The translations under genes and the position numbers were made by a program. From contig NZ_SADE01000001.1 in assembly GCF_004005845.1 (NCBI RefSeq), positions 930,001-994,000 on the forward strand: DNA of 64,000 bases, in the 5' to 3' direction. The notes beneath the pieces were generated by a model. The model searched no databases and was not told the DNA's origin. It was given only the letters and a program-made list of their open reading frames with translations. Shown in pieces: positions 46,258-54,542 of the stretch. Every line of letters begins with the position of its first letter. Positions within the stretch are counted from its first letter, which is position 1. Source of the DNA: Hwanghaeella grinnelliae. GTDB taxonomy: Bacteria > Pseudomonadota > Alphaproteobacteria > UBA8366 > Aestuariispiraceae.

Positions 46258-46620
46258 TTAGCCGGCCTTTTGCTTGTCCACGCGTCGCAGCCCGCTGAGG
46301 CGGGTGACTTTGAGTCCGGCCGCACCGTGCCGGGTCAACGCGTATTCCCAATCCTGAAATTCCTCGGCCGTCAGCCGATAACGCTTGCAGGCTTCTGCCT
46401 GCGTCAGGAAGCCGCCATGCACCGCAAGCACAACGGCTTGCTTGTACTGGGACGTCCAGCGTCTCAAGTTAGGAGGAGGCAGGCCCGGACCGGTGGTCCT
46501 TGCATGGCCTTGGGTGCGGTTCTGTTCGGCGCTCCCCGCGCCGGGAAATTGAACGACGGATGTGTCTGCCTTTAATTGGGCTTCTTCTTCATCGCGGTCC
46601 ATTTTGAAATGGCTGGTCAT
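46258..46620 (-). CDS. sciP: SciP-like CtrA regulator (DUF1153)
   Basis: A 120-residue small DNA-binding protein. Residues about 48-115 read LPPPNLRRWTSQYKQAVVLA and TQAEACKRYRLTAEEFQDWE, the DUF1153 helix-turn-helix. The tail GAAGLKVTRLSGLR is also conserved. In Caulobacter SciP binds CtrA and blocks its action at flagellar and cell-cycle promoters. Its place between fliF and flgE suits that role. A ribosome site (AGGAGGG) 5 bases before ATG 46620 fixes the start. Confidence 0.9.
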   Translation of the reverse strand: MTSHFKMDRDEEEAQLKADTSVVQFPGAGSAEQNRTQGHARTTGPGLPPPNLRRWTSQYKQAVVLAVHGGFLTQAEACKRYRLTAEEFQDWEYALTRHGAAGLKVTRLSGLRRVDKQKAG

Positions 46621-46712
46621 ATCAGCCCTCCTGGTCCCGTGATTTTATCTCTCAGTCTCTCATCGTCGCTGGCTTACTCGTGCCTGACAACAATGATCGT
46701 ATGGGGGAATGG

Positions 46713-46762
46713 TTAACAAAGTATAAATTATCTAAAATTTTATCTAAATTCTATCTGAATGA
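46713..46762. promoter_or_regulatory. AT-rich operator-like region upstream of sciP
   Basis: TTAA-CAAAGTA-TAAA at 46713-46727 is one base off a CtrA box (TTAA-N7-TTAA). Directly after it the unit TATCTAAAT recurs at 46729, 46741 and 46752 with periods of 12 and 11, i.e. near one helical turn. This suggests cooperative protein binding upstream of sciP. Confidence 0.45.
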
Positions 46763-46955
46763 AAAACTGAGATATTTATCACTTTAAAATCAACATCTTA
46801 ATAGCGCGGTATCATTGTAGCTTTATCCCTTCCATTGGATCGAAGACGGATCCTGACGGGCAGTTGGTTAACCTTACACCCAAAATGAAAAGAAAAGATG
46901 AAGAATGAATGGCGCGCAGTACGGTGGGTGCCGTGACCGGACTGTCATGGACGGT

Positions 46956-46990
46956 AAAAAGAAGAAGGCCGGCCCCATGAAGGGCCGGCC
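46956..46990 (-). terminator. Rho-independent terminator after flgE
   Basis: On the minus strand a 9-bp perfect stem (46982-46990 with 46967-46975) closes a 6-base loop and is followed by TTCTTCTTTTTACC. It lies 50 bases after the flgE stop. The stem is GGCCGGCCC/GGGCCGGCC. Confidence 0.8.
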
Positions 46991-47040
46991 CGTATTCCCG
47001 TTCGGCGCTCGTCTGTTGTGCGCCGGCGATATGTGATCCG

Positions 47041-48537
47041 TTATCGGATCGTTCGGATCAATTCATCCAGCAATTCATCCGCCGTCGTGATCGTCCGTGT
47101 ATTGGCCGAGAAGGCGCGCTGCGTGATGATCAGCTTGGTGAATTCGTCGGCGATGTCCACGGTCGATTGTTCGAGCGACGAGGGCGAGATCGCACCCGAA
47201 CCGCCCGTCCCGGCCACACGCGGTACCGGCTGGCCACTGGCATCGGTCTGAATGAAGACGTTGCCGGATAGCGGTGTCAGGGCGTTCGGGTTGTTGAAGG
47301 TCGTGATCGGCACCTGGAAAATCTCACGCGTCACGCCGTTGTCGAACAACGCGGTAACAATACCGTCGTCGGAAACGGTCACCCCGGTCAGGGAGCCGAA
47401 CTGCCGTCCGTTTTGATCCAGGTTGTTGATGACGTTGGCGCCGTCGAACTGGGACATACCGTCCGTGCCGTTCAGCGTCCCCAGGTTCAAGGTGATCGGC
47501 ACCAAGTCGTCATCCGTCGCCGAATTGGCGTCGAAATCGATCAAGAAGTTCATATCGGACGTCGTGGCGTTGCCGAAAGCGATGTCGCCGCCCGCCGAAT
47601 TGAATGTCGTGGTAGCGATGGAACCGTCGGCGTTGAAGGTGATTTGTCCCAGGGACGCGATCGACCGCGTTCCAACAAGGGCTTCCAAATCAAGGTCAGC
47701 GGCCGCGTAGGAAGCATTCGACCCTGCGGCGCCGACATCCGGGATCGCCGCGCGTTCATCATCATCCAGCAAGCCGTCGCCGTTGGTGTCGAAAGAGCCA
47801 GACTGATCGGTGCCGTCGTTGTTCACATCGATATCGACGAACTGGCCGCCGCCGACGAGTTCGGCGGAAACGTCCCAGGTATCGACCGCGGAATTGCGCG
47901 TGAAGGTGACGGTCAGTGTCCGTTGTCCGCCCTGGCGGTTGAAGACCTGAAGCGCGACGTCGAACGAATCGCCGGTCGCGGAGGCCGCCGGCAGGTTCGA
48001 ACTGATCTCGACTTCCGTCGTCGGTGTCGCCACCGCGGAAGACGAAGAGGTGTTGACCGCGGAAAAGGCGTTCGGGACCGTCGTCACTTCGAAGCCTGTA
48101 TCGGCGGCGTTTCTGGGCCAACCGGTCAGGAAGAAGCCGGCCGCGTTTACCAGGTTGCCGTCCTGGTCGGTGCGGAACTCACCTGCGCGGGTAAAGAAGA
48201 TGTTCCCGGTGGGTTCGAAACGGCCGCTGGTCTCGTTGAAGGTTACTTCGTCGGTGACGGTGAAAAAGCCCTGCCCGACAACCGCAAGGTCGGTGGCGTT
48301 CGCCGAAGCGGCCAGCAGTCCCTGAATGTCGTTATCGCGGGCGACACGGCTTTGGACACCACCGGAAGAGAACAACGTCGTCGACGCGGAATTCGTAACC
48401 AGCGTGTTGAACTGGATGCGATTGACCTTGTAGCCGGTCGTGTTGACGTTCGCGATGTTGTCGGCGGTCGTTGCAAGAGACTGACTCTGTGCGAAAAGAC
48501 CGGAAACACCGGATCGCAATGCGCCGAAAATACTCAT
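47041..48537 (-). CDS. flgE: Flagellar hook protein FlgE
   Basis: The 498-residue subunit of the hook. The N-terminal rod-hook domain begins MSIFGALRSGVSGLFAQSQ with NIANVNTTGYK, the signature of axial proteins. The C-terminal heptad region ends FTKLIITQRAFSANTRTITTADELLDELIRTIR, here read as QRAFSANTRTITTADELL. The middle domains are Asp/Asn/Ala-rich and variable; NNDGTDQSGSFDTNGDGLLD resembles a calcium-binding loop. It ends the fliK-flgD-flgE unit with a terminator. Confidence 0.96.
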   Translation of the reverse strand: MSIFGALRSGVSGLFAQSQSLATTADNIANVNTTGYKVNRIQFNTLVTNSASTTLFSSGGVQSRVARDNDIQGLLAASANATDLAVVGQGFFTVTDEVTFNETSGRFEPTGNIFFTRAGEFRTDQDGNLVNAAGFFLTGWPRNAADTGFEVTTVPNAFSAVNTSSSSAVATPTTEVEISSNLPAASATGDSFDVALQVFNRQGGQRTLTVTFTRNSAVDTWDVSAELVGGGQFVDIDVNNDGTDQSGSFDTNGDGLLDDDERAAIPDVGAAGSNASYAAADLDLEALVGTRSIASLGQITFNADGSIATTTFNSAGGDIAFGNATTSDMNFLIDFDANSATDDDLVPITLNLGTLNGTDGMSQFDGANVINNLDQNGRQFGSLTGVTVSDDGIVTALFDNGVTREIFQVPITTFNNPNALTPLSGNVFIQTDASGQPVPRVAGTGGSGAISPSSLEQSTVDIADEFTKLIITQRAFSANTRTITTADELLDELIRTIR

Positions 48538-48562
48538 TTATCTATCCTCCGTCGAAGCGGCG

Positions 48563-48611
48563 TTCAAAGGCTTTCACCGGTGCTCGTTGTCCTTGGTGGC
48601 GAGCCTTTGAA
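48563..48611. promoter_or_regulatory. Long hairpin between flgD and flgE
   Basis: TTCAAAGGCT (48563-48572) pairs with AGCCTTTGAA (48602-48611) over 10 bp, and inside it CACC (48575-48578) pairs with GGTG (48595-48598). It sits just ahead of the flgE ribosome site on the shared minus-strand message and may stabilise or pause that message. Confidence 0.5.
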
Positions 48612-48686
48612 AAGAACATTCAGGTAATTGAAACTGCTTCTGCTGAGGTGACGGCGCGGTTCTCCACGGCCGTATCGGCAATCGGG

Positions 48687-49382
48687 TTAAGCCCCATCCT
48701 CGACCGTCGGTTCAGGCGGCGGTCTAACCGAGAAAATCTTGTCCAAAGCGATGCTCAAGGCGCCGCTGGTGACGAAAGTGCCTTCGTCGTCGGATTCAAC
48801 CCCGTCGACGATGGCCGTCGTAGAATGCTGGACGTCGATCGGCTGGTCGTCCTCATTCACGGCATTGATCTGGAAGGAGTAGATGCCGGATGGCACTTCC
48901 TGTCCGGTGATGTCCTTGCCGTCCCATTCGAACGTGTTGTAGCCGAAGTCGACATCCTCCAACGACGCGATGAAGACGATGTTGCCGGCAATGTCGGTCA
49001 CGGTAATGGCCGTGGTGTCGGGCGTGTCTTCCAGTTCAAAACCGAGCGTCGTGCTCTCGCCTTCTTCGATGTTGAAGATTTGTCCTTCGGCTTCGACTTC
49101 CTGGCCGATATAGCTTAGCGCGCCGATCGCCTGGTTGCCGGATTGCAGCGCAATCAATTCTTCCAGATTACCGTTCTGCTGGATTTCCTGTTCGACGCCG
49201 GCAAACAACACCAACTGATTGGTGAATTCATGGGTGTCGGTCGGTGACAGCGGATCCTGGTTCTGCAACTGCGTGGTCAGGATAAGCAGGAAATTATTGA
49301 AGTCGGCGCTGATGCTGGAGCGCGACTGGGAAGCTGTCGTGGCCTCCGTGCTCAGTGATGCGACTGCTTCAAGATCAGACAT
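48687..49382 (-). CDS. flgD: Hook-capping protein FlgD
   Basis: A 231-residue hook scaffolding cap. The FlgD N-terminus reads FNNFLLILTTQLQNQDPLSP and TDTHEFTNQLVLFAGVEQEI. The C-terminal beta sandwich (about 85-205) contains YNTFEWDGKDITGQEVPSGI, a FlgD-type tudor/Ig signature. It lies 47 bases downstream of fliK. Confidence 0.95.
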   Translation of the reverse strand: MSDLEAVASLSTEATTASQSRSSISADFNNFLLILTTQLQNQDPLSPTDTHEFTNQLVLFAGVEQEIQQNGNLEELIALQSGNQAIGALSYIGQEVEAEGQIFNIEEGESTTLGFELEDTPDTTAITVTDIAGNIVFIASLEDVDFGYNTFEWDGKDITGQEVPSGIYSFQINAVNEDDQPIDVQHSTTAIVDGVESDDEGTFVTSGALSIALDKIFSVRPPPEPTVEDGA

Positions 49383-49429
49383 GGTAAATACTTTCCGTCT
49401 TCTGCGTTCTCAAAGGGGTAACGATCCCG

Positions 49430-51019
49430 TCAAACGCGTACATCGTAATGTCCATCCGCGTCGGCTTGGGCCATTTCGCCGAGGCCGAGCATGCTGTCGC
49501 CTTCACCGGCATCCCCACCATCGGCGAGTGCATCGCCGTTACCGCCGCCGGTCGATGAGCCGGACCCATCTTGGGCGGTTTGGCTGCCTTGGCCCTGCAG
49601 ATTGAAACTCAAACTGTTTTGGTCGGCCTGAAGCCCGGCATCCTGCAGCGCTTGGGTCAGCGCCCGGGAATCGCCGCGCAGCATGTCGAAGGTTTCCTGC
49701 CGCTCGACCGTGATGACCGCGGTTACGCGCCCGTCATGGGCGACTTCCATCTTCACATCGACCTTGCCTAGTTCCGACGGGCGCATCTGGATTGAAATGC
49801 GGTCCAAGCCCTGTGCGGCGGCGCGATTGATGTTCACGGCGACCTGGTCGGTGACGACTTGCGGCGGAACCTTCGGCTTCGCGGCAGCGGCGGCTTGGGC
49901 GGCTGCGCGGGCGGCTGAATTGGCCTGGGCATTCTGCACGGTGCCGGCGCCCGTGACGGGATCAGCGGCGGATGAACCGACATTCTGGACTGTCGCGTTG
50001 GTTGCCTGCGCGCCGGTCGAATTTTGGGCGGCTGCTGCGACGAGTTGATCGAATGCGGTTGCCGCCGGGTTTTGCGTGGCGGCGGAATTGGCATTGGCGT
50101 TCGTTCCGGCTTGGTTGGCCGCGCCGGATTTTTCCGCGCCCTTGGTCGCGGCGCCATTGGCATTTGCCTTGGCGGATCCGTTGGATGCCGGGGCAGGGGT
50201 CTCGCTATCGCTTGCAGCATTGGCAAGCTGCGTCGCGGTCGGGCGGCCTTCGCCACTCTGCGCAGGCTTGGCGGTCTGTGCGGCGGCTGCGGACTGCGCG
50301 TTGACCGTCGTTTCCGATGCCAAAGCATTGTTCGGTTTGGCGACGGCTTGCTCGGTCTTGCTGACCTTGCCCTTGGCTGCGTTCGCGGCCTTTTGTGCAA
50401 GGTCCGCGTCCTGGCCGGCCAGATTACTTTGGGCCTTGGTGTCGGTGTTCACATCCTGGGGTTTATTGGATGCATTGGTGTTGGCGGCTTGCTGTTTAAC
50501 TGCGGCGGCTTCGTTGCCAACGGCCTTCGACACGGTATCGGTGGCGTCAGTTGCCACCGTTGTGTTCTGCGCGGCGGCGGCAGCTGAATCCGAGGGCGCG
50601 CCCTTGTCGTCGGATGCCGGCGCAGCGGTGTCATCGACTGAAGCGGCCGTGTCGGGTTTCGCTTCGGCCTGGCCTGTGTCGTTGCCGTCACCGGTAGGCT
50701 TTGGCGCTGCGTCTGGACGCTTCGCTTCGGCCGGTTCATGGGCGGCGCTGGTTTCATAGGTCTCGACCGGGTCGGCTTCTGTTTCCGGGCGTTCGTCGCG
50801 GGCAGGCGTGACCGGAACGGAGTCGTCGTTCGTTTTTGCGGTCTGGGGGACGTCCAGATGCTTGTCCACACGCGTGAAGACGATGTTGCTGGGAACCTGG
50901 CCCTGTACCAGCGTCGCGAAAAGATCGGACTTGCTGGACGATTTGCCCTGGTTCTTGGTCTTCTGTTGCTGCGCAGTGGCGGCGGCGTCATTGACCCGAT
51001 CTACGGCCCCGGTGCTCAT
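49430..51019 (-). CDS. fliK: Flagellar hook-length control protein FliK
   Basis: A 529-residue protein with a disordered, Ala/Gln/Asn-rich N-terminal two thirds and a folded C-terminus. The Flg_hook domain (about 390-490) is clear: RISIQMRPSELGKVDVKMEV, GRVTAVITVERQETFDML and LQDAGLQADQNSLSFNL. This is the normal FliK: it measures hook length and switches export specificity. A gene for a second, larger FliK-like protein lies at 31690. The start at 51019 is 37 bases from a sigma-54 promoter. Confidence 0.9.
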   Translation of the reverse strand: MSTGAVDRVNDAAATAQQQKTKNQGKSSSKSDLFATLVQGQVPSNIVFTRVDKHLDVPQTAKTNDDSVPVTPARDERPETEADPVETYETSAAHEPAEAKRPDAAPKPTGDGNDTGQAEAKPDTAASVDDTAAPASDDKGAPSDSAAAAAQNTTVATDATDTVSKAVGNEAAAVKQQAANTNASNKPQDVNTDTKAQSNLAGQDADLAQKAANAAKGKVSKTEQAVAKPNNALASETTVNAQSAAAAQTAKPAQSGEGRPTATQLANAASDSETPAPASNGSAKANANGAATKGAEKSGAANQAGTNANANSAATQNPAATAFDQLVAAAAQNSTGAQATNATVQNVGSSAADPVTGAGTVQNAQANSAARAAAQAAAAAKPKVPPQVVTDQVAVNINRAAAQGLDRISIQMRPSELGKVDVKMEVAHDGRVTAVITVERQETFDMLRGDSRALTQALQDAGLQADQNSLSFNLQGQGSQTAQDGSGSSTGGGNGDALADGGDAGEGDSMLGLGEMAQADADGHYDVRV

Positions 51020-51055
51020 CGCAAACTCCTGACGGTTTATTCCGACCCCATATCA

Positions 51056-51070
51056 GCAAATGGCGGGCCA
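51056..51070 (-). promoter_or_regulatory. Sigma-54 promoter for fliK-flgD-flgE
   Basis: On the minus strand TGGCCCGCCATTTGC gives a -24 GG and -12 GC exactly 10 bases apart, matching TGGCAC-N5-TTGC at nearly all core bases. It lies 37 bases before the fliK ATG. FlbD, encoded in the window, is the likely activator. Confidence 0.8.
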
Positions 51071-51369
51071 GTTTTCAGGTCAGGAAAAATGAATTTGATT
51101 TCAGTGTGTTAGAGATGGTGCGCTGGATGATGTAGGGTCAGTGCCGGGGGATGGGGCAGGGATGGCGCGAAGATTCCTACCGATTTGTGCCGGGTGAGGA
51201 AAAAACTGCCCCGGCCTTCCAGATCGGCACGCCACGGGTCGATAGGATAGCCATCACGGGATTAGAGGTCGCTGGTCAGGAGGCTGTGGTGGGGAGCACG
51301 GTGCGGACGCACACATACAGCCGGCGAAACATGCTCAGCCGGTTGCGGAACTGAAAAACGGGAAATCCG
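51071..51369. other. Intergenic region upstream of fliK
   Basis: About 300 bases between the fliK promoter and the FlaG-like gene. A plus-strand frame at 51151-51354 has no support. I see no other feature; activator sites for the fliK promoter would be expected here. Confidence 0.4.
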
Positions 51370-51792
51370 CTAAGCCGAGGTATCGACCGCTGTCGCGTCC
51401 GAGTTCGAGATCAACTGGTCGAACTGATCGTTCAGGAACTGCACCAATCCTTCGGACGGAATTCGTTGGATAACTTCTTCCGTGCGGGGTTGGAGGATTT
51501 CCAGGAACACGGTTTCGTTCTCAGCATCGAAACCGACACGGGTTCGCAACCCGTTGAGTTCGAGGTCCTGCAAGGACGCCACGGCGCCTTCCCGACCATT
51601 GCCGCCTTGCCGGCGCAGGGCGTCATCGTCGCGGACATTGGTTTCCGACGGCGATACGGCTGCTGTGACCACATTGTTCGGCGTTGCCTGCAATGTCGGC
51701 ACGGCACCGGCTTCGGCGGCCGGGTTCGGCGGGGTGTTCGATTGCTGCTGCTGCGGCAACGGAACAGGGTTTGTATTAAGGGAAACTTCCAT
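51370..51792 (-). CDS. FlaG-like flagellar protein
   Basis: A 140-residue protein. The N-terminal 70 residues are disordered and rich in Pro, Gln, Ala and Asn. The C-terminal part has TRVGFDAENETVFLEILQPR and TEEVIQRIPSEGLVQFLNDQ, closely resembling FlaG (the pattern 'V-I-R-Q-I-P-x-E'). FlaG limits filament length or supports filament formation in some bacteria. I placed the start at 51792 because GGAGG lies 5 bases upstream; ATG 51837 is less likely. It is a single gene facing a divergent small gene. Confidence 0.75.
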   Translation of the reverse strand: MEVSLNTNPVPLPQQQQSNTPPNPAAEAGAVPTLQATPNNVVTAAVSPSETNVRDDDALRRQGGNGREGAVASLQDLELNGLRTRVGFDAENETVFLEILQPRTEEVIQRIPSEGLVQFLNDQFDQLISNSDATAVDTSA

Positions 51793-52119
51793 TTTTGCCT
51801 CCGGAAAGCTTCTGCCATACTCCGTGATAAAGGGCATGTCCGGTAAAAACCGCCAAAGCCCTCAATCCATGGTGTTTTCCGTTATCACCGGTTCGCCGAA
51901 AGGGCGAACGGAAGGTATTCTACCGGGAAAACGTACCACATCTGCTTATAAAATAGCTCATAAGGGCCGGAAATTCAAGGATTCATGATGACAGCAGGAT
52001 TCTTTCGGTAACCACGCTATCCGGGATATCCTGGCCAATCCGGATTTGGTGCGTTAGCGTTTGCTGGCGGGACGAGTTTTCGACCGCATCTTAACGGAGT
52101 GGAACGTTTAAGGACTGAT
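51793..52119. other. Divergent region between the FlaG-like and the unknown gene
   Basis: About 330 bases with a hairpin GTTCGCC/GGCGAAC (51891-51909) and an AT-rich patch near 51945-51975. No gene that I can support. Promoters for both neighbours should lie here. Confidence 0.4.
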
Positions 52120-52497
52120 ATGGCGTATACGCCGGCTAACGAAAATTCGCTCCACGCCAGGGAACGGATGGAAGATGGAGCGCCTCAGATGAGCAACGAC
52201 CAAAGTTCGGATGCCGGTAGTGGTCCGACACCCACCGGCGACGGGCCGTCACAGGCGCCGGAAAACGACGTGGCGCAAGGCCGTCGAGATACCATCGTTC
52301 GATTGATGGAAGCGATCCAGGCAAGCGAAAAGCAAGGCGTGCCCAGCCGGGTCGTGCATGAATCCCTGTTGGCCCTGTCGGTAAGTGTGTTCGTCGGTTT
52401 GCTCGGCCGCGAAGGTGCGGCGCTGCTGGTGGAACGCCTGCCGGACAAAATCCGCAACGGCGAATTTGGCGAGGGCATCGATCCTTCCGCTGGATAA
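52120..52497 (+). CDS. Unknown protein with a small hydrophobic core
   Basis: A 125-residue protein that I do not recognise. Residues 1-60 are disordered and polar. The rest is compact and amphipathic with RRDTIVRLMEAIQASEKQG, VVHESLLALSVSVFVGLLGR and LVERLPDKIRNGEFGEG. The start at 52120 follows AAGGA by 5 bases. It lies between the flagellar and dct regions and could belong to either; the helical hydrophobic centre is too short for a sure membrane call. Confidence 0.65.
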   Translation: MAYTPANENSLHARERMEDGAPQMSNDQSSDAGSGPTPTGDGPSQAPENDVAQGRRDTIVRLMEAIQASEKQGVPSRVVHESLLALSVSVFVGLLGREGAALLVERLPDKIRNGEFGEGIDPSAG

Positions 52498-52640
52498 CCG
52501 AAGGTGCCTGCGGCACGGACTTGCATTCCAACTGATCCTGAAAACGATTAGGCCCGATTGCCTGCCCCGCATATCGCGGTATCATCGGCCTTAAAGACCC
52601 GGCTGAATTCCTTCAATACCGGGCGTCTAGGGACGAACGC

Positions 52641-54542
52641 ATGGCAAGTGGACTTGGCCGAATTTCCGCCGCGGGCCTTTTCAATGGCGCTGCGCGGCCC
52701 GTCAAGGCGACGGCGGCGCTTGTGCTGGTTCTGGTCTGCGTCACCGGGGCGGTTATGTGGCAGACGGCTTATTGGGTCCGCCAGGTAACCTTGGACGAGA
52801 TCGGGGAACAAAGCCGCACAACCTTGAACCTGATCGTTGAAAACCTGCGGGGCGATTTGGGGAAGTATCGCTATCTGCCGCAGGTTCTTGCCGTCAATCC
52901 GCTGTTCCCTTCTGTTCTGACCGGTGACCGGGGGCCAGGGGCCATTGAGGCCGCTAACCTTGAACTTGAGCGGATCAACGCGATTTCCGGCGCCTTGGAC
53001 ACGTATCTGATGGACGATTCCGGACTGACCATTGCGGCGAGTAATTGGGCTGCGGAAAAACCGTTCATTGGGAAGAACTTTTCGTATCGTCCCTATTTCC
53101 GGTCCGCCATGCATGGCAGTTTGGGTCGTTACTTCGCACTCGGCACCACGTCGGGCGAACGCGGCTATTATTTCGCCTATCCCGTCCGCGACGGTGAACG
53201 GGTCGTCGGCGCTGTTGTCGTAAAGCTCGATATCGGGCGGCATGAACGCAGTTGGCGAAGCGGCGAAAACGAGATTTTGGTCGTTGACGACCAAGGCGTG
53301 ATTTTCCTCAGCAGCAATCCCGATTGGCGATTCAAGGCGCTCCATCCCTTGTCGGATGAAGCCCGCCAATCTGTGGAGGGTGTGCGCCGATATGTCGGCC
53401 AGGACCTGTCGCCGCTCGGCTTCAAAAAAGAAGGCGCGGCCGGTGGCAGCGGAACGCCGGTGTCGGTCACCCTGCCGGCGGGACGGGGGAGGAAGGACAA
53501 ACAGGACTTCCTGATGCAACAAGTGGCGATGACGGAAGCCGGATGGAACGTGCTGCTGCTGGCGAAGACCGATCTTGTGGCGACCCAGGTCCGGTTCGGA
53601 CTTGCCGTGGCCGCCATCTGTCTGGCGAGCCTGGCTTTGGCGGCCACCGCGCTCCATCAACGCCGGCGCAGGGTTTCCGAACGGATCGCCATGCAGGAAG
53701 AAGCCAATGCGGAACTGGAACTGCGGGTGCGCGACCGGACCAACAAACTGACCGAAGCGAACCTCGAGCTGCAGCGCGAGATCGGCGACAGAAAACGTGC
53801 GGAAGAGGAAGCCCAGAAAGCGCAGGCCGGGCTGGTGCAGGCAACGAAGCTGGCCGCTTTGGGGCAATTGTCCGCGGGATTGAGCCATGAGCTGAATCAG
53901 CCGCTGGCCGCAATTCGATCCTATGCCGACAATGCCGGGGAATTTCTGGACCGGGATCAGCCGGAGACCGCCAGAAAAAACCTGCGCGGGATCGCGGAAT
54001 TGACGGAACGGATGGCCCGTATCATCCGAAACCTTCGCACCTATGCGCGGGACGAACCGCTGGAATTGAGGCCGACCTCGTTGCGGCAAGCCATCGATGA
54101 AAGCCTCACCTTGCTGCAGGCCCGGGTCGATGGGGAAGCGGCGGCGGTCGATGTGCGAATGGCCGAGGGCGATGTCCTGGTCGTGGCCGGGGTGGTCAGG
54201 CTGCAACAGGTTTTCCTCAACCTTCTGTCCAATGCGTTGGACGCGATGCAGGGCAAGGCCGAAAAAACGATTGTTATCGAAATCGAGGGCGGCGCCCGGG
54301 ATGTTACTGTTCGCATCCGTGATACCGGGCCGGGGATACCCGACGATATGGTGTCCAACGTGTTCGACCCGTTCTTCTCAACGAAGCAAGTCGGGCAGGG
54401 GATGGGGCTTGGCCTTTCCATCAGCTTTGGTCTGGTCAACCAGTTCGGAGGATCTATCGAGGCCGCCAATGCCCCGGAAGGTGGCGCCGTCTTCACGATC
54501 CGGTTGCGACGCGCGGCACAATCGGTCGGAGCGGTGGCATGA
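52641..54542 (+). CDS. dctB: C4-dicarboxylate sensor histidine kinase DctB
   Basis: A 633-residue membrane kinase. Transmembrane helices lie at about 22-45 and 312-335. They flank a periplasmic double-Cache type sensor (about 46-310, with YRPYFRSAMHGSLGRYFALG). A coiled coil (about 345-410) leads to the H-box LSHELNQPLAAIRSY, the N-box LQQVFLNLLSNALDAM and the ATP lid DTGPGIPDDMV plus GMGLGLSISFGLV. This layout is the DctB of dicarboxylate uptake control. It overlaps dctD as ATGA. Confidence 0.93.
   Translation: MASGLGRISAAGLFNGAARPVKATAALVLVLVCVTGAVMWQTAYWVRQVTLDEIGEQSRTTLNLIVENLRGDLGKYRYLPQVLAVNPLFPSVLTGDRGPGAIEAANLELERINAISGALDTYLMDDSGLTIAASNWAAEKPFIGKNFSYRPYFRSAMHGSLGRYFALGTTSGERGYYFAYPVRDGERVVGAVVVKLDIGRHERSWRSGENEILVVDDQGVIFLSSNPDWRFKALHPLSDEARQSVEGVRRYVGQDLSPLGFKKEGAAGGSGTPVSVTLPAGRGRKDKQDFLMQQVAMTEAGWNVLLLAKTDLVATQVRFGLAVAAICLASLALAATALHQRRRRVSERIAMQEEANAELELRVRDRTNKLTEANLELQREIGDRKRAEEEAQKAQAGLVQATKLAALGQLSAGLSHELNQPLAAIRSYADNAGEFLDRDQPETARKNLRGIAELTERMARIIRNLRTYARDEPLELRPTSLRQAIDESLTLLQARVDGEAAAVDVRMAEGDVLVVAGVVRLQQVFLNLLSNALDAMQGKAEKTIVIEIEGGARDVTVRIRDTGPGIPDDMVSNVFDPFFSTKQVGQGMGLGLSISFGLVNQFGGSIEAANAPEGGAVFTIRLRRAAQSVGAVA

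Noticed and set aside
51151-51354. Plus-strand frame upstream of fliK
   Set aside because: No ribosome site or family; it lies where activator sites for the fliK promoter are expected.
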